The notes under the pieces: model-generated | What the model saw: the letters and a program-made list of their open reading frames with translations, nothing else | What the model was told of the DNA's origin: nothing | The model's database searches: none | In this document: piece by piece, positions 57,156 through 64,000 of the stretch | Numbering within the stretch: the first letter of the stretch is position 1 | Layout: each line of letters opens with the position of its first letter | Made by a program: the position numbers and the translations under genes | Assembly (NCBI RefSeq): GCF_900111095.1 | Contig: NZ_FOGB01000016.1 | Coordinates: 47,632-111,631, forward strand | Direction of reading: 5' to 3' | DNA: 64,000 bases | Source: Amphritea atlantica | GTDB taxonomy: Bacteria > Pseudomonadota > Gammaproteobacteria > Pseudomonadales > Balneatricaceae

Positions 57156-57932
57156 CTATGGCAATCCCCGACGACGCCCAGAGTCCAGCATCAGTGTTGA
57201 TCCGGTCATAGCGGTCGCTTCCGGATCGATCAGCATATCCACTGCCCAGGCCACCTGCTCTGGCGTGGTGAAGGCACTGATAGAGGACTCCGCTTTCATC
57301 TCATCCAGCACATCATCAACCGTACAGCCGCGCATCTCTGCCCGGGCCACAGCAACATTTCTCAACCGTTCGGTATCAGCAGGGCCTGGCGCTATGACAT
57401 GCGCTGTGATACCCCGGTCACCGTAAGCCAGACTCAGCTGCCGCGAAACGTTGAACAACGCAGCATTAGCAACACCAGCAGAGGCGGCGTAGGCGGTGGG
57501 TTCAAGACCGTAGTGGCCACCAATAGAGATCAGTCGGCTGCCCTCAGTCAGAAAACTGTCGGCAGCCCGACTCAGGCGCAACAAGCCACCGACTTTGATA
57601 TTCACAGCATCAACCATTGTCGCCGTTGGCGCTTCGAGAATTCCGCCAGCCACGCCAACACCCGGGCCGTGCACCACCGCCCTGACAGCGCTATTCAAAA
57701 CAGCGCCATCCAGCACTGTACGAATCGCCTCAATGGCGCTGTCATCACTGATATCAGCCACACAGGGAGTGACACCCGCATGGGTTTCTGACAAGGCCTG
57801 CAAACTGGTTGCTGAACGCGCTACAGCAACCACCTTCAGCCCTCGATTCAATAATCGCCCGACAATCGCCTGACCAAAAGCGCCGGTTGCTCCGACCACA
57901 ATCGCCGTTTCACCCTTAAAATCTGTTTTCAT
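57156..57932 (-). CDS. Short-chain dehydrogenase/reductase-like protein lacking the catalytic Lys
   Basis: 258 residues. Rossmann N terminus with VVGATGAFGQAIVGRLL (TGxxxGxG-type cofactor site, about residues 12-28) and the usual C-terminal end TAMTGSTLMLDSG. The active-site block reads SIGGHYGLEPTAYAASAGVA: the YxxxK pattern becomes YAASA, so the Lys is Ala. It may be a non-redox or altered-activity member. It follows the aldolase after 24 bases in the meta operon, where classical clusters have no SDR. Role unknown. Confidence 0.78.
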   Translation of the reverse strand: MKTDFKGETAIVVGATGAFGQAIVGRLLNRGLKVVAVARSATSLQALSETHAGVTPCVADISDDSAIEAIRTVLDGAVLNSAVRAVVHGPGVGVAGGILEAPTATMVDAVNIKVGGLLRLSRAADSFLTEGSRLISIGGHYGLEPTAYAASAGVANAALFNVSRQLSLAYGDRGITAHVIAPGPADTERLRNVAVARAEMRGCTVDDVLDEMKAESSISAFTTPEQVAWAVDMLIDPEATAMTGSTLMLDSGRRRGLP

Positions 57933-57956
57933 CTCAACCGCCTTTCAGTCGACCCG

Positions 57957-59000
57957 TTAAAAATTCTGTTTCAATAAACCACGCTGTTTCGCCATGGTCA
58001 TCGCGGTGTCCTGAATCATATCCTCCTGACCACCGATCATCTTTTTGCGTCCCAGTTCCACCAGGATATCCCGGGCCGGAACACCAAACCTTTCTGCAGC
58101 ACGTTTGGCATGCAAAAGGAAAGTCGAATAAACCCCGGCATAGCCGAGGGTCAGAGAGTCCTTATCCACCCGGACAATGTGATCCATCATCGGGAAGATA
58201 ATCTCATCGGCAATATCCATAGTTTTAAACAGATCGACACCGGTTTCGATGCCCATCCGTTCGCAGACCGCGATAAAGACTTCCAGTGGCGTATTACCCG
58301 CCCCAGCTCCCAGACCGGCCACTGAGCCATCAATACGTGATGCACCCGCCGCAATAGCCGCGATGGAGTTGGAGATTCCCAGCCCCATATTGTGGTGGCC
58401 ATGGAAACCGATCTCCGTTTCCGGTTTCAGGACATCCCGAAGAGCAGTGACACGTTGAGTAACATCTTCCGGCAACATGAAGCCAGCAGAATCAGTGATA
58501 TAGACAGTATTGGCACCGTAGGACTCCATTTTTTTCGCTTCCTGAGCCAGCGAACTGGCATCAGACAGGTGAGACATCATCAGAAAACCGGTGGTATCCA
58601 TCCCCAACTCACGGGCACAGGCAATATGCTGCGGCGAGGTGTCCGCTTCGGTACAGTGGGTTGCCACATGTACGCTGCGGGCGCCTGAATCATAGGCGGA
58701 CTTCAGCTCTTTCATGGTGCCCAGCCCCGGCAGCAGCAGGACAGATACCACCGCCTGCTTCATCCGCGACGCAACCGCTTCAATATATTCTTCATTACTG
58801 GCCAGGGCGAAACCATGCTGCAGCGAGTTGCCGCCCAGACCCGCCCCGTGGGTCACCTGAATATAGGGCATCCCGGCATCATCGAGAGCGGTCGCAACTT
58901 TGACCATCTGCTCGACCGAGATCTGTTCCCGCTTGGCATGCATACCATCGCGCAGACACATATCATGCAGAATGACTTTACGTCCGTTCAGATCGCTCAT
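57957..59000 (-). CDS. dmpG: 4-hydroxy-2-oxovalerate aldolase
   Basis: 347 residues. It splits 4-hydroxy-2-oxovalerate into pyruvate and acetaldehyde. The HMGL-like TIM barrel starts [20 protein letters not shown], with the Arg-Asp metal and substrate residues, and has [19 protein letters not shown] and the His-rich metal site. The C-terminal part is the DmpG communication domain. It overlaps the acetaldehyde dehydrogenase gene by 4 bases, consistent with the channelled DmpFG complex. Confidence 0.96.
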   Translation of the reverse strand: MSDLNGRKVILHDMCLRDGMHAKREQISVEQMVKVATALDDAGMPYIQVTHGAGLGGNSLQHGFALASNEEYIEAVASRMKQAVVSVLLLPGLGTMKELKSAYDSGARSVHVATHCTEADTSPQHIACARELGMDTTGFLMMSHLSDASSLAQEAKKMESYGANTVYITDSAGFMLPEDVTQRVTALRDVLKPETEIGFHGHHNMGLGISNSIAAIAAGASRIDGSVAGLGAGAGNTPLEVFIAVCERMGIETGVDLFKTMDIADEIIFPMMDHIVRVDKDSLTLGYAGVYSTFLLHAKRAAERFGVPARDILVELGRKKMIGGQEDMIQDTAMTMAKQRGLLKQNF

Positions 59001-59914
59001 GACGCCACCTCCACAGGGTTTAGTTGAATTGTTCCGGCGAGTATCTCCTCGGCAAACATCTCCGCTGTACGGGTTGCCGCAGCCGTCATAATATCGAGGT
59101 TACCGGCATACTTAGGCAGATAATCCCCCAGCCCCTCAACCTCCATAAACACAGCGACCTTATTGCCCTCAAAGCTCGGGCCATTCACCAGTTTGTAACC
59201 CGGTACATACTTCTGCACCTCTTTGATCATCGCCAGCACCGACGCGGTGATTTTTTCCTCGTCCGGCTCGCCTTCGGTGAGACAGTAGATGGTGTTACGC
59301 ATAATCATCGGTGGTTCTGCCGGGTTGATAATCGCCAGCGCCTTACCCTTTTTCGCACCGCCTACCACTTCAATCGCGTTGGAAGTGGTATAGGTAAATT
59401 CGTCAAGATTAGCCCGGGTGCCGGGACCGATCGATTTAGAGGAGAGGCTGGCGATAATTTCAGCGTATTCGACGCCCTGTATCTGCGACACAGCACTGAC
59501 AATCGGAATCGTCGCCTGACCCGCACAGGAGATCATATTGACGTTCATCTCCACTTTTTCAGCATGCTGCTTCAGGTTTACCGGCGGTACACACAAAGGG
59601 CCTATCGCTGCGGGCGTCAGATCGATCATCATCACCCCAAGTTCATTCAGCTTGCGGCTGTTCTCGGCATGCACATAAGCACTGGTGGCATCAAACGCGA
59701 TCTGAATCTCATCTTCCAACACATGAGGGAGTAAGCCGTCAATGCCTTCATAGGTGGTTTTCAATCCCATCGCAGCGGCCCGTGTCAGACCTTCTGATTC
59801 AGGATCGATACCGACCATCCACACCGGCTCCAGCAGTTCGCTGCGCTGTATTTTATAGATCAGATCGGTGCCAATGTTGCCTGATCCGATCAATGCACAT
59901 CTGATCTTTTTCAT
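58997..59914 (-). CDS. dmpF: Acetaldehyde dehydrogenase (acylating)
   Basis: 305 residues. It converts acetaldehyde, NAD and CoA to acetyl-CoA. Rossmann motif [20 protein letters not shown], and the nucleophilic Cys in [14 protein letters not shown] (near 132). It forms a complex with DmpG so that acetaldehyde is passed directly. It overlaps both the aldolase and tautomerase genes by 4 bases. Confidence 0.96.
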   Translation of the reverse strand: MKKIRCALIGSGNIGTDLIYKIQRSELLEPVWMVGIDPESEGLTRAAAMGLKTTYEGIDGLLPHVLEDEIQIAFDATSAYVHAENSRKLNELGVMMIDLTPAAIGPLCVPPVNLKQHAEKVEMNVNMISCAGQATIPIVSAVSQIQGVEYAEIIASLSSKSIGPGTRANLDEFTYTTSNAIEVVGGAKKGKALAIINPAEPPMIMRNTIYCLTEGEPDEEKITASVLAMIKEVQKYVPGYKLVNGPSFEGNKVAVFMEVEGLGDYLPKYAGNLDIMTAAATRTAEMFAEEILAGTIQLNPVEVAS

Positions 59915-60138
59915 GACTTATCCTCTTCCATAAGGGAGGCTAACCTGGCCTGATCGGATGCCCGCCCTGCTCGTCCTCCCACATAGAACTCATCTTTTTT
60001 ATGTTCGGTTACCAGAATACGTACGGTATCGATGCTGACACCAAAACCTTCTGCCGCAGCCTTAGAGATGGCTGCCGCTGCGCGGGCCTTAATCTCTGAG
60101 CTACGTCCTTCCAAAATATGAACTTCAATAATCGGCAT
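59911..60138 (-). CDS. dmpI: 2-hydroxymuconate tautomerase (4-oxalocrotonate tautomerase family)
   Basis: 75 residues starting [20 protein letters not shown]: Pro-1 is the general base and Arg-11 is conserved, as is the [18 protein letters not shown] segment. It converts the enol 2-hydroxymuconate to 2-oxo-3-hexenedioate. It is slightly longer than the usual 62 residues through a C-terminal tail. It lies between the decarboxylase and acetaldehyde dehydrogenase genes. Confidence 0.9.
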   Translation of the reverse strand: MPIIEVHILEGRSSEIKARAAAAISKAAAEGFGVSIDTVRILVTEHKKDEFYVGGRAGRASDQARLASLMEEDKS

Positions 60139-60147
60139 AATTATCCC

Positions 60148-60945
60148 TCACTCCCCAAACCGGACAGAGATCGAACCCAGCTCCTGGAACCGGGCAATAA
60201 CGTGGTCTCCAGGCGACACGGCAACTGCAGCAGTGATCCCTCCACTCATGACAAAACTACCTGCAGGCAGCTCCTCTCCCATATCGGCGAGGATATTCAC
60301 CAGCATGGCAACCGCGGCCGCCGGATGGTCCATCACCGCCGCAGCGGCACCCATCTCAACAATCTCACCATTTTTTTCCAGTACTGCACCGATGGTGGGC
60401 AGATCCAGCTCGTCCACATAACGGGGACGACCACCGCCGACAAAACGCGCTGACGAGCCGTTGTCTGCGACCACGCTTTCCAGATCAAATTTAAAACCGG
60501 AAAAGCGTGAATCGATCACCTCAATCGCGGGCAGTACATAATCGGTTGCCTGCAGCACATCCTCTGCGGTGCAGCCCGGCCCCACCAGTTTTTCCCGGGT
60601 GACAAATGCGATTTCACACTCGACCCGTGGATGCACCAGATCAGCGGTTGATATCACCGAGTTTTCCGGGCGGGCCATCTTGTCGGTCAAAAAGCCAATT
60701 GAGGGCTGATCGACCCCCATCTGCTTCATCTTCGCCCGGGAAGTCAGTCCCGCTTTCCAGCCAATCAGCTTATGGCCCTGTTCTATAAAGCGCTTGCGTA
60801 ACTCAGTCTGAATCGCATAGCCATCGGCCATGGTCATCGACGGGTATTCATCAGTCAGTTTAGGGATTGCATAGGCCCGGGTTTGTGCGCCTTCAACACG
60901 TTCACATAAGCGGACTACCGCCTCTCGGCTCAGGGTCGTTTTCAT
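60148..60945 (-). CDS. dmpH: 2-oxo-3-hexenedioate decarboxylase (4-oxalocrotonate decarboxylase)
   Basis: 265 residues of the fumarylacetoacetate hydrolase-like family. It removes CO2 from 2-oxo-3-hexenedioate to give 2-hydroxypenta-2,4-dienoate, using Mg. KLIGWKAGLTSRAKMKQMGV and the metal-site block HPRVECEIAFVTREKL followed by PAIEVIDSRFSGFKF are typical. It overlaps the hydratase gene by 4 bases; the two proteins form a complex in Pseudomonas. Confidence 0.93.
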   Translation of the reverse strand: MKTTLSREAVVRLCERVEGAQTRAYAIPKLTDEYPSMTMADGYAIQTELRKRFIEQGHKLIGWKAGLTSRAKMKQMGVDQPSIGFLTDKMARPENSVISTADLVHPRVECEIAFVTREKLVGPGCTAEDVLQATDYVLPAIEVIDSRFSGFKFDLESVVADNGSSARFVGGGRPRYVDELDLPTIGAVLEKNGEIVEMGAAAAVMDHPAAAVAMLVNILADMGEELPAGSFVMSGGITAAVAVSPGDHVIARFQELGSISVRFGE

Positions 60946-61739
60946 ACCGCGCTTCTCCCGGAAAATTTAACCTTACAGCGGCCAAGACCACCGACATTGC
61001 ACTCGAGTTCGTCACCGTGCTGCACCGCCACCAGCTCCGACTGGGAGCCTGACAGAATCACCTCACCGGCCTTAAAGGGGATACCCAGCTCACCCAGAGT
61101 GTTTGCCAGCCAGGCAACCGCATTCGCCGGCGATCCCTGCACCGCAGCCCCCACACTGGTTGAGTAGAGTTCACCATTTTTATGCAGCACCATCCCCGCC
61201 AGGGTCAGATCCAGTTTGCGCGGATCGCCTTGCACATCACCCAGCACGTAAACACCACAGGAAGCGTTGTCGGCAACGGTGTCCTGAATTTTGATTTTCC
61301 AGTCGGTTATGCGGGAATCGACAATTTCGAAACAGGGCACCACATAGTCGGTCGCCCGGATCACATCCATCGCGGTAATACCGGGGCCGTTGAGATCCTC
61401 TTTAAGAACGAACGCCAGCTCTGCCTCAGCTTTCGGCTGAATCAAGCCGTCCAGATCGATAACATTGTCTCCAGCGATCAGCATATCCGAGGTAAGAATG
61501 CCAAAATCAGGCTGATACACCCCCAGAAACTGCTGTACCGGTTTACTGGTGACACCGATCTTTTTGCCGACCACGGTCTCCCCCGCTTCCAGTCGACGGG
61601 CGATAAAACGTTGTTGTATCTGGTAGGCCTGTTCCAGCGTGATATCCAGATCCCGCTCGGTAAAAGGGGTAATCGTGCTGCGTGTCAGAAATGCGCTATA
61701 CAGCTCATCACCCAACGAGTTAATTAAATCCTTATCCAT
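60942..61739 (-). CDS. dmpE: 2-oxopent-4-enoate hydratase
   Basis: 265 residues from the ATG at 61739, after the dehydrogenase stop; the open frame upstream lies inside that gene. It adds water to 2-hydroxypenta-2,4-dienoate to form 4-hydroxy-2-oxovalerate. It is a paralogue of the decarboxylase with the same metal motif, KAEAELAFVLKEDLNGPG then PCFEIVDSRITDWKIKIQDT. VGKKIGVTSKPVQQFLGVYQ is the substrate loop. Confidence 0.93.
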   Translation of the reverse strand: MDKDLINSLGDELYSAFLTRSTITPFTERDLDITLEQAYQIQQRFIARRLEAGETVVGKKIGVTSKPVQQFLGVYQPDFGILTSDMLIAGDNVIDLDGLIQPKAEAELAFVLKEDLNGPGITAMDVIRATDYVVPCFEIVDSRITDWKIKIQDTVADNASCGVYVLGDVQGDPRKLDLTLAGMVLHKNGELYSTSVGAAVQGSPANAVAWLANTLGELGIPFKAGEVILSGSQSELVAVQHGDELECNVGGLGRCKVKFSGRSAV

Positions 61740-61746
61740 AACCACC

Positions 61747-63207
61747 TCACAGTTTGACGCAGACATTGCGCATCTCGGTATAAAACTCGAGAGAGTGCAC
61801 ACCGCCTTCACGACCGATTCCGGACTGTTTCGCCCCCCCGAATGCGGTTCTCAGATCCCTCAGGAACCAGCTGTTAATCCAGGTAATGCCAACATCAATC
61901 GCTGCCGCCATGCGGTGAGCACGGGCCAGATCATTGGTCCAGATAGTAGTGGAAAGTCCATACTCATTGGCATTGGCGTTGCCAACAACCTCCTGCTCAT
62001 TATCAAAGGGACAGATATGGCAGCAGGGGCCAAAGATCTCTTCGCGGACAACGCTGGCCGTTTCCGGCAGGCCAGTCCAGATCGTAGGTTGAACCCAGTT
62101 ACCTTCAGCCAGTTCAGCGGGCATCTCAGGGATTCCCCCGCCAGTAACCACCGTGGCCCCCTCTTCCACCGCTTTGCGATAGTAAGAGAGCACTTTATCC
62201 TGATGTTCCCGACTGATCAGCGGACCATAGTTGGACCCGTGGTTTTCAGGACGGCCATACTTCACCCCTTCCGCTTTCTGCTTTAATGCATTGACGAATC
62301 GTTCAAAGAGAGGCCGTTCGACATAAACCTTCTCTGTGCCCAGACAGACCTGACCGGTATTCAGAAAAGCTGAACGAAAAATGCCATCCACGGCGGCATC
62401 AAAATCGGCATCAGCGAACACAATGCCGGCGTTTTTCCCACCCATCTCAAAAGACACATCGCGACACCCTTCGGCGGCCGCTTTCATAATGGCAGTGCCG
62501 GTTCGGGTTTCACCGGTAAAGGTAATGGCATCCACCGACCGGTTCTGCGTCAGAAACTCACCGGCCGAATCGGGGCCAAAACCGTGTACCACATTAAACA
62601 CACCCTTAGGAAGGCCAACGCTGTTCATCACTTCACCCAGCAGGGTGGTGGTCAGCGGCGTTTCTTCGGAGGGTTTGACCACCACGGTGTTGCCGCACGC
62701 CAGTGCCGGCCCCACTTTCCAGGTCATCAGCAGGAAGGGAGCGTTCCAGGGGGAGATAACGCCAATAACACCTTTCGGCACCCGTAGCCCATAGTTGAGG
62801 GCACCACGACCATCGGGAGTGGCCATCTGATAGCTTTCGGTGGGTACATTCTTAATAATGTCGGCAAACACTTTGAAGTTAGCTGCCCCCCGGGGGATAA
62901 AAGCATGGGTCATCACATGGTGCGGCTGACCGGTATCCGCCATCTCTGCGTCGACAAAATCATCAAAGCGACGGGTAATCTCATCGGCAACGCCGTACAG
63001 AAGATCAACCCGCTGATCGACAGTTAACTGACCCCACTCTCCGGTCAAAGCCGCTTTTGCTGCTGCCACGGCACGATCAACATCGACACGGCCGGCTTCA
63101 GCGACAGTGGCAATGACGCGGTTATCCACAGGTGAGCGCTTGTCAAACCGGCGCCCCGATTCAGCCCCAACAAACTCACCATTTATAAAGTTATTAACTT
63201 GATGCAT
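61747..63207 (-). CDS. dmpC: 2-hydroxymuconic semialdehyde dehydrogenase
   Basis: 486 residues. It oxidises 2-hydroxymuconic semialdehyde with NAD to 2-hydroxymuconate, committing catechol to the oxalocrotonate branch. The Glu motif is SFEMGGKNAGIVFADADFD (near 255) and the catalytic Cys is in FLNTGQVCLGTEKVYV (near 287). GVIGVISPWNAPFLLMTWKV is the cofactor region. It opens the operon running to dmpG and the SDR, with a LysR-type operator upstream. Confidence 0.94.
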   Translation of the reverse strand: MHQVNNFINGEFVGAESGRRFDKRSPVDNRVIATVAEAGRVDVDRAVAAAKAALTGEWGQLTVDQRVDLLYGVADEITRRFDDFVDAEMADTGQPHHVMTHAFIPRGAANFKVFADIIKNVPTESYQMATPDGRGALNYGLRVPKGVIGVISPWNAPFLLMTWKVGPALACGNTVVVKPSEETPLTTTLLGEVMNSVGLPKGVFNVVHGFGPDSAGEFLTQNRSVDAITFTGETRTGTAIMKAAAEGCRDVSFEMGGKNAGIVFADADFDAAVDGIFRSAFLNTGQVCLGTEKVYVERPLFERFVNALKQKAEGVKYGRPENHGSNYGPLISREHQDKVLSYYRKAVEEGATVVTGGGIPEMPAELAEGNWVQPTIWTGLPETASVVREEIFGPCCHICPFDNEQEVVGNANANEYGLSTTIWTNDLARAHRMAAAIDVGITWINSWFLRDLRTAFGGAKQSGIGREGGVHSLEFYTEMRNVCVKL

Positions 63208-63256
63208 TGCTGCTCACCTTTGTTTGATTACTGCTGGCATCTTTCTATTCCATCCA

Positions 63257-63324
63257 GTTTATGCAGCCATTCAGATACCGTCTAATACTGTTTATAGACA
63301 CAACTAATACTTATTAGGTATCAA
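63257..63324 (-). promoter_or_regulatory. LysR-type operator and promoter of the dehydrogenase-led operon
   Basis: Box 2 AATACTTATTAGGTATCAA (63306-63324; ATAC-N7-GTAT) is 17/19 identical to the box before the transport operon. Box 1 AATACTGTTTATAGACA (63284-63300) starts 22 bases away, as in the other site. On minus, -35 TTAGAC (63285-63280) and -10-like ATAAAC (63262-63257) are 17 bases apart, with box 1 overlapping the -35. Confidence 0.75.
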
Positions 63325-63394
63325 AACTAAGCTTAGAATCCTTCAGGAAGGTGCAATCAGTAACCTGTACAAATTTAAAAAGGTTAAGAAGGTT

Positions 63395-63426
63395 AAAAAC
63401 TGCATAGCGATCATTCGCTATGCAGT
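63395..63426 (-). terminator. Terminator after catechol 2,3-dioxygenase
   Basis: ACTGCATAGCGA and TCGCTATGCAGT form a perfect 12-bp stem with a 4-base loop, followed on minus by TTTTT-type sequence. It lies 12 bases after the dioxygenase stop, so dmpC is not simply its read-through gene. Confidence 0.9.
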
Positions 63427-63437
63427 TGAGTTAATTA

Positions 63438-64000
63438 TCAAGTGACGATTGTCAGGAATGACTCATGCAGTTTGCGTTGCGGATAATCCAACCCCTGAGG
63501 GAAATGATCCCAGTCCCAGGTGATGGTTTCGTAATCAGGATAGGGCTGATAACCACCCATGAAGGTTTCAAAGCGGTTACCGGAAGGGTCCCAGGCATAG
63601 ATAGTACAGCCGCGGGTAATGCCGTGACGGGTCGGGCCAATATCCACGGAAACCTCATTCATCGACATAATATCACCGGCACGCAGCACCTTCTCCCAGC
63701 TCTCCATCAGAAACGAACAGTGGTGCAACTTGCCAGGCTCCGGGTGTTCAACAAAAGCGATATCGTGGACTTTGTGGGAACAGGACAGCCACAGCGCGGC
63801 TTCAAACTCACCATCCTCAGCCAATACCCGCTCTACCAGGAAGAAACCCAGAATCTCTTCGAAGATCTTTTTGTTAGCGGCCACATTCGGTCCGTACAAC
63901 AACATGTGGTCCAGTCGAACCGGCGCAATACCATGTTCACTGGCCTCATTCCAGGGCCCCGGATTGGCATTGGTCAGGCCATTACCGACGGCGCTCTTCT
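63438..64000 (-). CDS. Catechol 2,3-dioxygenase, C-terminal part (cut by window edge)
   Basis: 187 codons are visible; the open frame runs through the edge without a start, so the 155-residue ATG-initiated part is only the C-terminal half. It opens the catechol ring extradiol, next to one hydroxyl, to give 2-hydroxymuconic semialdehyde. The iron ligands are seen: His in PVRLDHMLLY, His in KLHHCSF and Glu in RFETFMGG. The acid/base residues are in KVHDIAF, TRHGITRG and TIYAWD. The end QRKLHESFLTIVT matches XylE-type enzymes. It closes with its own terminator. Confidence 0.92.
   Translation of the reverse strand, partial: KSAVGNGLTNANPGPWNEASEHGIAPVRLDHMLLYGPNVAANKKIFEEILGFFLVERVLAEDGEFEAALWLSCSHKVHDIAFVEHPEPGKLHHCSFLMESWEKVLRAGDIMSMNEVSVDIGPTRHGITRGCTIYAWDPSGNRFETFMGGYQPYPDYETITWDWDHFPQGLDYPQRKLHESFLTIVT

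Overview
The window comes from a gammaproteobacterium, most likely a marine Oceanospirillales-type heterotroph such as the Neptunomonas, Amphritea or Marinobacterium group. That placement is inferred from protein resemblance and gene order; no rRNA or marker gene is present. Base composition looks near 50% G+C throughout, and I see no insertion sequence, integrase, CRISPR array or replication origin.

Region 1 (1-10.4 kb, minus strand) is the flagellar export, motor and basal-body operon fliE-F-G-H-I-J, then fliK, fliL-M-N and the first 28 codons of fliO, which runs off the left edge. Region 2 (10.4-22.4 kb) is a metabolic and signalling block lying between fliE and flrC. It holds a CBS/DUF294 nucleotidyltransferase-like protein with a DEDDh exonuclease, a DUF4212 + SSS symporter pair, the hybrid kinase CrbS with response regulator CrbR, and acetyl-CoA synthetase. 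Together these look like an acetate-scavenging ('acetate switch') module. Region 3 (22.6-46.8 kb) returns to flagella: flrC-flrB-flrA regulators, fliC-flaG-fliD-fliS-fliT on plus, then flgL-K-J-I-H-G-F, flgE-D-C-B, cheR and cheV on minus, and flgA-flgM-flgN on plus. Class-specific promoters are readable. Sigma-54 elements precede fliK, flgF and flgB (and weakly fliE). Sigma-28 elements precede fliC and flgM.

Region 4 (46.9-48.5 kb) has a tRNA-Arg(CCU), a PAS-GGDEF diguanylate cyclase and a small unknown gene. Region 5 (48.7-55.2 kb, minus) is a four-gene envelope operon: YCF48-like lipoprotein, RND/MMPL transporter, DUF1302 predicted outer-membrane barrel and DUF1329 periplasmic protein. A LysR regulator is divergent from it. 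Region 6 (56.3-64 kb, minus) is a catechol meta-cleavage pathway: catechol 2,3-dioxygenase (cut by the right edge), hydroxymuconic semialdehyde dehydrogenase, dienoate hydratase, oxalocrotonate decarboxylase, tautomerase, acylating acetaldehyde dehydrogenase, hydroxyoxovalerate aldolase, an SDR, a second tautomerase and a 2Fe-2S ferredoxin. It would turn catechol into pyruvate and acetyl-CoA by the oxalocrotonate branch; the hydrolase branch gene is not seen.

The most notable observation is that the envelope transport operon and the dehydrogenase-led meta-cleavage operon carry nearly identical two-box LysR-type operator/promoter regions. Both have a 19-bp box with 17/19 identity, a second box 22 bp away, and a -35 overlapping the proximal box. 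This suggests the poorly characterised RND/DUF1302/DUF1329/YCF48 system is co-regulated with aromatic catabolism. A second shared-operator case links acs and the symporter operon to a candidate CrbR site at identical spacing from the -10.
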